Of a DNA stretch of 7,443 bases, positions 1 through 5,911 are shown piece after piece. Position numbers and translations under genes: made by a program. The stretch comes from Rhodospirillales bacterium. Lineage in GTDB: Bacteria > Pseudomonadota > Alphaproteobacteria > Acetobacterales > Acetobacteraceae. The number at the start of each line of letters is the position of its first letter. Within the stretch, counting starts at the first letter, position 1. Location of the stretch: assembly GCA_025352915.1 (NCBI GenBank), contig JANXSA010000737.1, positions 1-7,443 of the forward strand, in the 5' to 3' direction. Under the pieces are notes generated by a model. The model did no database searches, had not been told where the DNA came from, and worked only from the letters and a program-made list of their open reading frames with translations.

Positions 1-914
1 ACGTCGTCGATCACGGCATCGATCAGGTTCGCCCCCGCCGGCGCCTCGCCCACCACCGGCGCCAACTTCTCCGGCCGCAACACCAACAGATACGCCCCAT
101 CCGCCCCCGGCGGCGCGGCAAGCGAAAGCGGAGCGTCTTTCCACCGCGCCACCCCACCCGAAACGGTAACCGGCAGGAAGGCGGAATCGCCGATGAAGTC
201 GGCAACAAAATGGCTCGCCGGCTGCTCATACAAGGCGCGCGGCGTGTCGATCTGCTGGATGCGGCCATGGTCGATCACCGCGATCCGATCGGACATGGTC
301 AACGCCTCGCGCTGGTCATGGGTGACATAGATCACCGTCATCCCCAGCCGCTCATGCAGCCGCCGGATCTCGATCTGCATCTGCTCGCGCAGCTTCTTGT
401 CCAGCGCCGAAAGCGGCTCGTCCATCAGCAGGATACCGGGCTCGAACACAATCGCCCTGGCCAACGCCACACGCTGCCGCTGGCCACCGGACAACTGGTC
501 CACCCGGCGCTCGCCGAACGCGTCCATCTGCACCAGGTCAAGCGCCCGCTTAACCCGCGCCGTCCGCTCAGCCCCGCCGACCCCACGCAGCTTCAGCGGA
601 AAGCCAATATTCTCGGCCACGTCCATGTGCGGGAACAACGCATAGCTCTGGAACACCACGCCGAGGTTACGCTTGTGCGGCGGCGTGCGGATCATTTCGA
701 CGCTGCCAAACGTCAGGCTGCCCGAATCCGGCCGGGTGAAGCCGGCCATGATCATCAACAGCGTGGTCTTGCCGGAGCCCGACGGGCCCAGCAGGGTGAC
801 GAACTCCCCGCTGGCCACATCAAGGTCGACCGCATCAAGCGCCGCGGTGCGGCCGTAGCGCTTGGTCAACCCCCGGACGGCAATCGGCAGCGCCGCCGGG
901 TTCGCGGTGGTCAT
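1..914 (-). CDS. ABC transporter ATP-binding protein, PotA-type (3' end beyond the window)
   Basis: This is the cytoplasmic ATPase that powers a type I ABC importer, probably for polyamines or a related amine. Reading leftwards from ATG at 914, 304 codons stay open to the window edge, so the C-terminus is missing. Visible parts, in order, are Walker A GPSGSGKTT (43-51), the Q-loop FQSYALFPH (88-96), the signature LSGGQRQRVALARA (141-154), Walker B ILLMDEP (161-167), the D-loop SALD (169-172) and the switch histidine VTHD (H199). A TOBE-like segment begins near FVADFIGDSAFL (236-247) and includes a later LRPEKL. All catalytic residues are intact. The start lies four bases beyond the stop of the solute-binding protein gene. 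No good Shine-Dalgarno sequence precedes it, so translation probably depends on reinitiation. The PotA/FbpC/UgpC-like ATPases resemble one another closely, so the substrate comes from context only. Confidence 0.93.
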   Translation of the reverse strand, partial: MTTANPAALPIAVRGLTKRYGRTAALDAVDLDVASGEFVTLLGPSGSGKTTLLMIMAGFTRPDSGSLTFGSVEMIRTPPHKRNLGVVFQSYALFPHMDVAENIGFPLKLRGVGGAERTARVKRALDLVQMDAFGERRVDQLSGGQRQRVALARAIVFEPGILLMDEPLSALDKKLREQMQIEIRRLHERLGMTVIYVTHDQREALTMSDRIAVIDHGRIQQIDTPRALYEQPASHFVADFIGDSAFLPVTVSGGVARWKDAPLSLAAPPGADGAYLLVLRPEKLAPVVGEAPAGANLIDAVIDD

Positions 915-918
915 CGGT

Positions 919-1959
919 TCAGCGTTGCAGGAACGCGTCCATTCGCTCGGTCAGCTTGGGCAAATGCTCGCGCCAGAAATCGAAGTTCATCATCGTCTGC
1001 TTGGCGGCATTGGCCGGCGCGGAGTTGATCTCGGCGGCCTGCGCCGGGGTGATCTTGCCGGTGTCGAAGGCTTTCGAGGTGATCGGGCCATAGTTGATGT
1101 ATTTCGGGATATCCGCCTGGATGACCGGATCAACCATCAGCGCGATCACCTTCTGCGCCAAGGCGAGGTTCTTCGCCCCCTTTGGGATCACCAGGCAATC
1201 GGCGTTCAGGATGCCCTGGTTATAAGTGGTCATCGCCTTGGCGCCGTCCTTGATCGCCGCCGAGGCGCGGCCGTTCCAGATCGCCACCATATCGGCCTCG
1301 CCGTCCTTCAGCAGCTGCGCCGACTGCGCGCCCGAGGCCCACCAGGCCACGACATGCGGCTTGATCCGCTCCAGGCTGCGGATCGCCCGGTCGACGTCGA
1401 GCGGATACAGCTTGTCCAGCGGCACGCCATCAGCCATCAGCGCGATTTCCATCGTCTCGCCGGCGCCGCGCGACAGCGAGCGGGTGCCGGGGAACTTCTT
1501 CACATCCCAGAAATCGGCCCAGCTCTGCGGCCCGTTCTGACCGTATTTGTCGGTGTTCCAGGCAATGATGGTCGAGTAGTAGATCACCCCGATCCAGTCC
1601 TTGTGGACCATGGCTTTGTCGATCCCTTCCGTCTTGATGACGGAATAGTCGAGCGGCTCGAACAGGCCCTCGGCGGCCCCGCGGGCGCAACTGGCGGCGC
1701 CGAGATCGGCGACGTCCCACTTGACCGCATTGGCCCGCACCTGGGCGCGCACATCGGCGATGCCGGTCAGGGTGTCTTCCTTGATGACGATGCCGAGCAA
1801 CTTCTCGATCGGGTCGAGCTGGGCCTTGCGTTGGGCGGCCTGGTAGGCGCCGCCGAAGGAGGCGAAGGTGATGACCTGTTGCGCCGCCGCTTGCCCGACC
1901 AGGGGGCCGGCGAGCAACAGCGCGGCACCAGCGATGCCGGCGCGGAGGGCGAGTTTCAT
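919..1959 (-). CDS. Periplasmic solute-binding protein of an ABC importer, PotD/COG0687-like
   Basis: This 346-residue secreted binding protein would deliver its ligand to the importer whose ATPase follows. I chose ATG at 1959 because it begins a clean signal peptide: K2 and R6, then a hydrophobic Ala/Leu core, then a likely cut after the QAAA stretch near residue 26. An in-frame ATG at 2073 would place 38 non-hydrophobic residues ahead of this signal and is unlikely. AAAGG and AGGGA lie upstream of the chosen start. Family-like stretches are ITFASFGG (30-37), YYSTIIAWNTDKYG (127-140), WADFWDVKKFPGTRSL (147-162) and LKDGEADMVAIWNGRA (217-232). The ligand-pocket segment reads WNGR at 228-231, whereas my recollection of E. 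coli PotD has an acidic residue here, so a polyamine ligand is plausible but unproven. C91 and C255 are the only cysteines. Confident as a family-1-type extracellular solute-binding protein; the ligand is inferred. Confidence 0.92.
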   Translation of the reverse strand: MKLALRAGIAGAALLLAGPLVGQAAAQQVITFASFGGAYQAAQRKAQLDPIEKLLGIVIKEDTLTGIADVRAQVRANAVKWDVADLGAASCARGAAEGLFEPLDYSVIKTEGIDKAMVHKDWIGVIYYSTIIAWNTDKYGQNGPQSWADFWDVKKFPGTRSLSRGAGETMEIALMADGVPLDKLYPLDVDRAIRSLERIKPHVVAWWASGAQSAQLLKDGEADMVAIWNGRASAAIKDGAKAMTTYNQGILNADCLVIPKGAKNLALAQKVIALMVDPVIQADIPKYINYGPITSKAFDTGKITPAQAAEINSAPANAAKQTMMNFDFWREHLPKLTERMDAFLQR

Positions 1960-2102
1960 TGCCTTTGGATCCCTGTTCGGTTGCTTGTTCTGCCTCGGCG
2001 CCATCTTCGACGGGTTTGCCTGCCCGAGCCAAGCGAAATTCCACCGCTGGACCCGATCGGCGGCGACGGGCACGATGGTGGCATCCCGTGCTGGAGATTC
2101 GC
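1960..2102. promoter_or_regulatory. Divergent intergenic region between transporter and oxidoreductase
   Basis: These 143 bases separate the divergent starts of the binding-protein gene and the FAD oxidoreductase gene, so both promoters, and probably any shared operator, should lie here. I looked on both strands and found no convincing -35/-10 pair, no sigma-54 box with correct spacing and no strong palindrome. The placement is inferred from gene layout only. Confidence 0.45.
2093..2097 (+). promoter_or_regulatory. Ribosome binding site (GGAGA) that sets a GTG start
   Basis: GGAGA lies five bases before GTG at 2103. It supports that GTG rather than the upstream in-frame ATG at 1959, which would add 48 residues of low-complexity Pro/Arg/Ala/Ser sequence overlapping the divergent gene's leader. 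Confidence 0.65.
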
Positions 2103-3392
2103 GTGGCCACTTTCCGTCTGCCCCTGCCGCCCAGCCTGTATGCCGAAACCGCCCGCCCGCCGGCCGACACCCCGCCGCTCGATGGCGACAAGACCGTTTC
2201 GGTGGCCGTCATCGGCGGCGGTTTCACCGGCCTGTCCGCTGCCCTGCATCTGGCCGAACAGGGCACCGATGTCGTGGTGCTGGAAGCACATGAACCCGGC
2301 TGGGGCGCCTCGGGCCGCAATGGCGGGCAGATCAATCCCGGGCTGAAGCATGACCCCGACCAGGTGGTGGCGGATTTCGGTCCCGAGCTTGGCGCACGCA
2401 TGGTCGAGATGTCGTGGAACGCGCCGAATACCGCCTTCGAGATCATCCGCCGCCATCAAATCCAGTGCGACGCCAGTCAAACGGGCACGCTGCGTGCCGC
2501 CTGGATGCAGTCCAATGTTGCCGATATCCGCACCGCCTATGAACAGGGCGCCAAGCGCGGCATGCCGGTGGAGTTCATGGATGCCGCGCGGATGCGCGAG
2601 GTCACCGGCACCGACCGTTACATTTGCGCATTGCTCGACAAGCGCGGCGGGCACGTCAATCCGCTCGGCTATGCCCGCGGCCTGGCGCAGGCGGCGATCC
2701 AGGCCGGCGCCGTGGTGCACGGTGCGACGCCGGCCACGAAACTCTGGCGCGATGGCGGGCGCTGGCACGTTGAGACGCCGACCGGCACCGTGCATGCCGA
2801 GCATCTGGTGCTGGGGACCAACGGCTATACCGACGATCTCTGGCCGAAATTGCGCAAGACCGTGGTGCCGGTATTTAGCGGGGTCGTGGCCTCCGAGCCG
2901 CTGTCCGACGAGATGGCACGGTCGATCTTCCCGATCCGCTCTTCGCTTTACGAACTCGGCAAGGTCACCACCTATTACCGGCTGGACAAGCAGAACCGGG
3001 TATTGATGGGCGGGCGCAGCCAGCAATCGCCGGTCTCCGGGCCGGACGAGCTGGGCTTCCTGCGGCGCTATGCCGTGCGGCTGTGGCCGCAACTCAAGGG
3101 CATCGGCTGGACCCATGGCTGGAACGGCCAACTGGCGGTGACCACCGATTCCTACCCGCATATCCACGAGCCCGCCCCGGGGGTGACGGTGTGCCTGGGC
3201 TATAACGGCCGCGGCGTGGCGATGGCCAGCGCGATGGGGCCGCAACTCACCAGGCGGGTGCTGGGGGGGAGTGCTGTCGAGATTGACATGCCGATCACCG
3301 ACCTGAAGCCGGTGCCGTTCCATGGACTATGGCGCACGGCAGTGGCGGCGCGGATTGCGTATGGGCGGATTCGGGATTCGTTGCACATCTAA
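2103..3392 (+). CDS. FAD-dependent oxidoreductase, DAO family (PuuB/OrdL-like, possible gamma-glutamylputrescine oxidase)
   Basis: This 429-residue soluble flavoprotein probably oxidises an amine or amino acid using FAD and O2. A short N-terminal extension (1-30) precedes the Rossmann dinucleotide site VIGGGFTGLSAALHL (36-50, GxGxxG at 38-43). The acidic end of beta-2 is VVVLEA (57-62, E61), followed by GWGASGRNGGQ (66-76), a signature typical of the PuuB/OrdL branch. NGYTDDLWP in the middle and GYNGRGVAMASAMG near 366-379 form the usual C-terminal flavin contact. Length matches the family (about 425-430). The gene is divergent from the solute-binding protein and ABC ATPase genes, and puuB-like genes are often linked to PotFGHI/PotABCD-type importers. 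That makes a catabolic role after uptake the best reading. The sequence alone cannot separate gamma-glutamylputrescine from other secondary amines such as sarcosine-like substrates. No glutamylputrescine synthetase (puuA) is visible in the window. Confidence 0.92.
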   Translation: MATFRLPLPPSLYAETARPPADTPPLDGDKTVSVAVIGGGFTGLSAALHLAEQGTDVVVLEAHEPGWGASGRNGGQINPGLKHDPDQVVADFGPELGARMVEMSWNAPNTAFEIIRRHQIQCDASQTGTLRAAWMQSNVADIRTAYEQGAKRGMPVEFMDAARMREVTGTDRYICALLDKRGGHVNPLGYARGLAQAAIQAGAVVHGATPATKLWRDGGRWHVETPTGTVHAEHLVLGTNGYTDDLWPKLRKTVVPVFSGVVASEPLSDEMARSIFPIRSSLYELGKVTTYYRLDKQNRVLMGGRSQQSPVSGPDELGFLRRYAVRLWPQLKGIGWTHGWNGQLAVTTDSYPHIHEPAPGVTVCLGYNGRGVAMASAMGPQLTRRVLGGSAVEIDMPITDLKPVPFHGLWRTAVAARIAYGRIRDSLHI

Positions 3393-3397
3393 AGGAA

Positions 3398-3490
3398 GCG
3401 TCTTCTTTTTGTGAACAAAAAGAAGCAAAAAAACTTCATCCATAAGCAAGTGGATAAAAGTTTTTTGGTTCTTTTTTCAAAAAAGAACGC
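3398..3490. repeat. AT-rich, strand-symmetric three-hairpin intergenic element
   Basis: The element fills the gap between two convergent stops, beginning 5 bases after one and ending 2 bases before the other. It holds three palindromes. The first has a 10-bp stem 3402-3411/3416-3425 with a TGAA loop. The second is a central hairpin at 3428-3466. The third is a perfect 10+1+10 palindrome at 3468-3488. Read from either end on its own strand it gives nearly the same order: GCG, a C/T-rich hairpin, an A-run followed by CTT, then ATCCA. The whole is therefore an imperfect inverted repeat centred near 3444. Its composition is far more AT-rich than the flanking genes. It is probably a dispersed repeat; copy number cannot be judged here. 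Confidence 0.7.
3428..3466. terminator. Bidirectional Rho-independent terminator
   Basis: Six A at 3428-3433 pair with six T at 3461-3466. The stem continues with CTT/AAG (3434-3436 with 3458-3460), then a small internal loop (C3437 against A3456-A3457). It closes with ATCCA/TGGAT (3438-3442/3451-3455) around an eight-base TAAGCAAG loop. An A-tract, stem, T-tract layout reads as a terminator on both strands. It suits the convergent FAD oxidoreductase and zntA genes, which end on either side. Confidence 0.75.
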
Positions 3491-3492
3491 GC

Positions 3493-5625
3493 TTACTTTC
3501 TCAGCAGCCGCAACGCATTCAGCGTCACCAGCACCGTCGCCCCGGTATCGGCCAGGATCGCCGGCCAGAGTCCGGTGATCCCCGCCACCGTGGTGACCAG
3601 GAACACCAGTTTGAGCCCCAGGGCGATGACGATGTTCTGGCGGATATTGGCCATCACCCGGCGCGACAGGACGATCATCGCGGCGATGTCGGCGACGCGT
3701 CCGTGCAGCACCGCGGCGTCGGCGGTTTCGAGTGCGACATCGGTGCCGCCGCCCATGGCGATGCCGACATCGGCGGCGGCCAAAGCGGGGGCGTCGTTGA
3801 TGCCGTCGCCCACTTTGGCCACGACAGCGCCGGCGGCCTGCAACTCGCGCACGATGGCGAGCTTGCCGGCGGGGAGGAGGCCAGCGCGGACATCGATGCC
3901 GAGGCGCTTGCCCATGGCGGCGGCGGTGGCTTCATTGTCACCGGTCAGCATGATCCGGCCGATCCCGGCGGCGGCCAGCGCGGCGAGGCCGGCTGCGGCG
4001 TCAGGGCGCGGGGCATCGCGCAGGGCGATGGCACCGGCCAGGATGCCGTCGGCGATCAGCACGGCGACACTGCGGCCGGTGCTGGACATAGCTCCGATGG
4101 TTTCGCGTTCGTCGGCGGAGGCGTCGGCGCGGGCCAGGGCGGCGGCGGGGGAGCCCAGGAACAGCGCCCGGCCTTCGATGGTGCCGACAACGCCCAGGCC
4201 GGCGAGAGCGGCTGCGGATTCGGCTCGCGGAATGGCGAGCGAGTCTTCGGCGGCGGAGGCCAGGATGGCGGTGGCCAGCGGGTGGTTCGATCCCGCCTCC
4301 AGCCCGGCGGCCAGACGCAGCACCTCGCGCGCCGGCAAGGCGAAGGCGACGATATCGGTCACTTCCGGCCGGCCGCGGGTCAGCGTGCCGGTCTTGTCAA
4401 AGGCGACCATGGTGACGTCGCCGAGCCGCTCCAGCACCGCGCCGCCCTTGACCAGCAGGCCGCGCCGTGCGCCGGCGGATAGTCCGGCGGCGATCGCGGC
4501 GGGGGTGGAGATCACCAGCGCGCAGGGACAACCGATCAGCAGCAGGGCGAGGCCCTTGTAGATCCAGTTTGCCCAGTCACCGCCGAAGACCAGCGGCGGC
4601 ACGACGGCTACCAGCAGCGCGACGCCCATCACCGAGGGGGTGTACCAGCGCGCGAAGCGGTCGATCATGCGCTCGGTCGGCGCGCGGCTCTCCTGCGCCT
4701 CCTCGACCAGGCGGACGATGCGCGCAATCATGTTGTCGGCGGCGGCGGCGGTGACACGGATGCGCAGGGCGGCGCTGCCGTTGACGGTGCCGGCGAAGAC
4801 GATGTCGCCGGCGGTCTTGGCGACCGGGACGCTCTCGCCGCTGACCGGGGCTTCGTCCACATCGCTGTCGCCATCGAGCACCGTGCCGTCGGCGGCGATG
4901 CGGTCTCCCGGTCGCACCAGGATGGTGTCGCCGACCGCCAGACGGGTGGCGGCGACCTCGTGCAGTGCGTCGCCGCGTTCCAGCCAGGCGGTGCGCGGCA
5001 CCAGGCCGGCGAGCGACTGGATGCCGGCGCGGGCCCGGCCGGCGGCCACACCTTCGAGCATTTCGCCAACCAGGAACAGCAGCACCACCGAGGCGGCTTC
5101 CTCAGCCGCGCCGATCGCGACGGCACCCAGGGCGGCGACGACCATCAAAGTCTCGATCGAGAACGGCGTGCCGGCGCGCGCGGCGCCAAGGGCACGGCGC
5201 GCGATCGGCAGCAGGCCGACCAGCATCGCGGCGGTGAAGGCCCAGGGACCGATTTCGGGCGCTACATGCCCGGCCACGAAAGCCGCCGCCAAGGCCACGG
5301 CACAGGCGATCACCAGCGTTGGCTTCCGCCCGCGCCACCAGGCGGGCGGCGGCGGTGCGGCTTCGGTGGCTTCATCGGCCAGCGCCACCACCGGTCCGGC
5401 GGCGGCCATGGCGGCAAGCCCATAGCCCAGCCTTGTCACCTGGCGCTCGATATCGGCCAGCACGCCATCGGCATCGTGATGCACCACCAGCGTCGCCGCC
5501 GAGACCGACACGGACACATCGAGCACGCCCGGCAGGCGGCGCACCGCGGTGTCGATCTTGGCGGCACAGGCGGCGCAGTCCATGCCCTCGACTCGGTAGC
5601 GCGTGCGGGTTGCTGCCTCGCTCAT
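3493..5625 (-). CDS. zntA: Zn(II)/Cd(II)/Pb(II)-exporting P1B-type ATPase, ZntA-like
   Basis: This 710-residue inner-membrane pump exports divalent heavy metals from the cytoplasm using ATP. One N-terminal HMA domain (about 8-70) has the metal site GMDCAAC (C17, C20). An Ala/Pro/Glu-rich linker follows, then paired membrane helices from about residue 101. The actuator loop is VSGES (261-265). The transmembrane metal site is CPC (366-368) followed by ALVISTPAA. The phosphorylated aspartate is D410 in DKTGTLT. The nucleotide domain has SNHP (446-449), and TGDN (561-564) and GDGINDAP (606-613) complete the P-domain. Near the end, K672 in LGLKLVFLV and D693 in LADTGATVLVTLNALRLL match the residues that mark ZntA (P1B-2) rather than copper pumps. 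Everything is intact and full length (E. coli ZntA is about 730). The start at 5625 puts the HMA domain where expected. AGGAG is 13 bases upstream, a rather long spacing. No MerR or ArsR regulator gene is in the window. Confidence 0.95.
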   Translation of the reverse strand: MSEAATRTRYRVEGMDCAACAAKIDTAVRRLPGVLDVSVSVSAATLVVHHDADGVLADIERQVTRLGYGLAAMAAAGPVVALADEATEAAPPPPAWWRGRKPTLVIACAVALAAAFVAGHVAPEIGPWAFTAAMLVGLLPIARRALGAARAGTPFSIETLMVVAALGAVAIGAAEEAASVVLLFLVGEMLEGVAAGRARAGIQSLAGLVPRTAWLERGDALHEVAATRLAVGDTILVRPGDRIAADGTVLDGDSDVDEAPVSGESVPVAKTAGDIVFAGTVNGSAALRIRVTAAAADNMIARIVRLVEEAQESRAPTERMIDRFARWYTPSVMGVALLVAVVPPLVFGGDWANWIYKGLALLLIGCPCALVISTPAAIAAGLSAGARRGLLVKGGAVLERLGDVTMVAFDKTGTLTRGRPEVTDIVAFALPAREVLRLAAGLEAGSNHPLATAILASAAEDSLAIPRAESAAALAGLGVVGTIEGRALFLGSPAAALARADASADERETIGAMSSTGRSVAVLIADGILAGAIALRDAPRPDAAAGLAALAAAGIGRIMLTGDNEATAAAMGKRLGIDVRAGLLPAGKLAIVRELQAAGAVVAKVGDGINDAPALAAADVGIAMGGGTDVALETADAAVLHGRVADIAAMIVLSRRVMANIRQNIVIALGLKLVFLVTTVAGITGLWPAILADTGATVLVTLNALRLLRK

Positions 5626-5764
5626 GACTGTTTCGTTGCTCCTGCCGTCCGCCTCCGCTCAACCGCGCCGGACACAGTCAGTATAGCGCAAGCCGGACAG
5701 ATCCGCGCCTGGTCTGCATTGCCAGTGTAGCGCTGGCGGGTACGATGCTGGCTGGAACGCCGCG
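5626..5764 (-). promoter_or_regulatory. zntA leader and putative promoter
   Basis: On the minus strand a near-consensus -10 hexamer TATACT lies at 5685-5680, about 55 bases before the zntA start, but no clear -35 sits at 17-20 bases. It is flanked by a direct repeat of GCCGGACA (plus strand, 5667-5674 and 5692-5699). An 11-base near repeat, CAGTATAGCGC/CAGTGTAGCGC (5679-5689 and 5723-5733, one mismatch, 44 bases apart), covers the same hexamer. A typical MerR-type (ZntR/CadR) dyad in a 19-20 base spacer is not recognisable. The Shine-Dalgarno candidate AGGAG is at 5643-5639. The regulatory role is inferred. Confidence 0.4.
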
Positions 5765-5902
5765 GCGAGGCAAGCAAGGCCAGGGCTCTGCCCTGGACCC
5801 GCTGGGGCCTGAGGCCCCAGACCCCCATCCGTAAGCGTCTTCGGCTGAAGGCGCTCAATGAATCGAGGTCCAGGGGCGAAGCCCCCGCCTTGCTTGCCTC
5901 GC
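5765..5902. repeat. Composite inverted repeat with perfect 16-base arms and nested hairpins
   Basis: The left arm (5765-5780) GCGAGGCAAGCAAGGC is the exact reverse complement of 5887-5902. Inside are four hairpins: CCAGGGC/GCCCTGG with loop TCT (5780-5796); CTGGGGCC/GGCCCCAG with loop TGA (5802-5820); AGCGTCTTC/GAAGGCGCT with one wobble pair (5834-5855); and GGGGC/GCCCC with loop GAA (5873-5885). GGACC (5795-5799) can also pair with GGTCC (5867-5871), giving a multi-branched fold. The element encodes no convincing protein and has no evident target-site duplication. It begins nine bases past the amidohydrolase stop and may also act as that operon's 3' end. A dispersed palindromic repeat is the likeliest identity. 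Confidence 0.75.
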
Positions 5903-5911
5903 TTCAGCCCC

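Noticed and set aside
2020..2042. Possible sigma-54 promoter (TGGC...GC) on the minus strand before the binding-protein gene
   Set aside because: The distance between the GG and GC elements is one base short of the strict spacing, and the rest of the consensus is poor.
862..2346. Long plus-strand open frame (494 codons) opposite the binding-protein and ATPase genes
   Set aside because: The composition is His/Arg/Gly/Asp-rich without domain motifs, and it mirrors the high-GC third positions of the real minus-strand genes. It is a typical antisense artefact.
1956..3323. 455-codon minus-strand frame opposite the FAD oxidoreductase
   Set aside because: No family motif, and low-complexity Arg/His/Pro content. 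The plus-strand protein has a full set of flavoprotein motifs and a good ribosome binding site.
3575..4561. 328-codon plus-strand frame, Ala/Ser/Arg-rich, opposite zntA
   Set aside because: It is a shadow of the ATPase coding sequence. The repeated Ala/Ser/Arg/Pro runs reflect GC-rich codons, not a protein family.
5834..5886. Possible tRNA or small structured RNA gene
   Set aside because: The stems do not form a cloverleaf, there is no TTCGA-type T-loop context or CCA end, and the hairpins are explained by the composite inverted repeat.
5765..5902. Insertion sequence or MITE with terminal inverted repeats
   Set aside because: The arms are perfect, but there is no flanking target duplication and no transposase. 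The internal nested hairpins fit a palindromic repeat better, although a MITE origin is not excluded.
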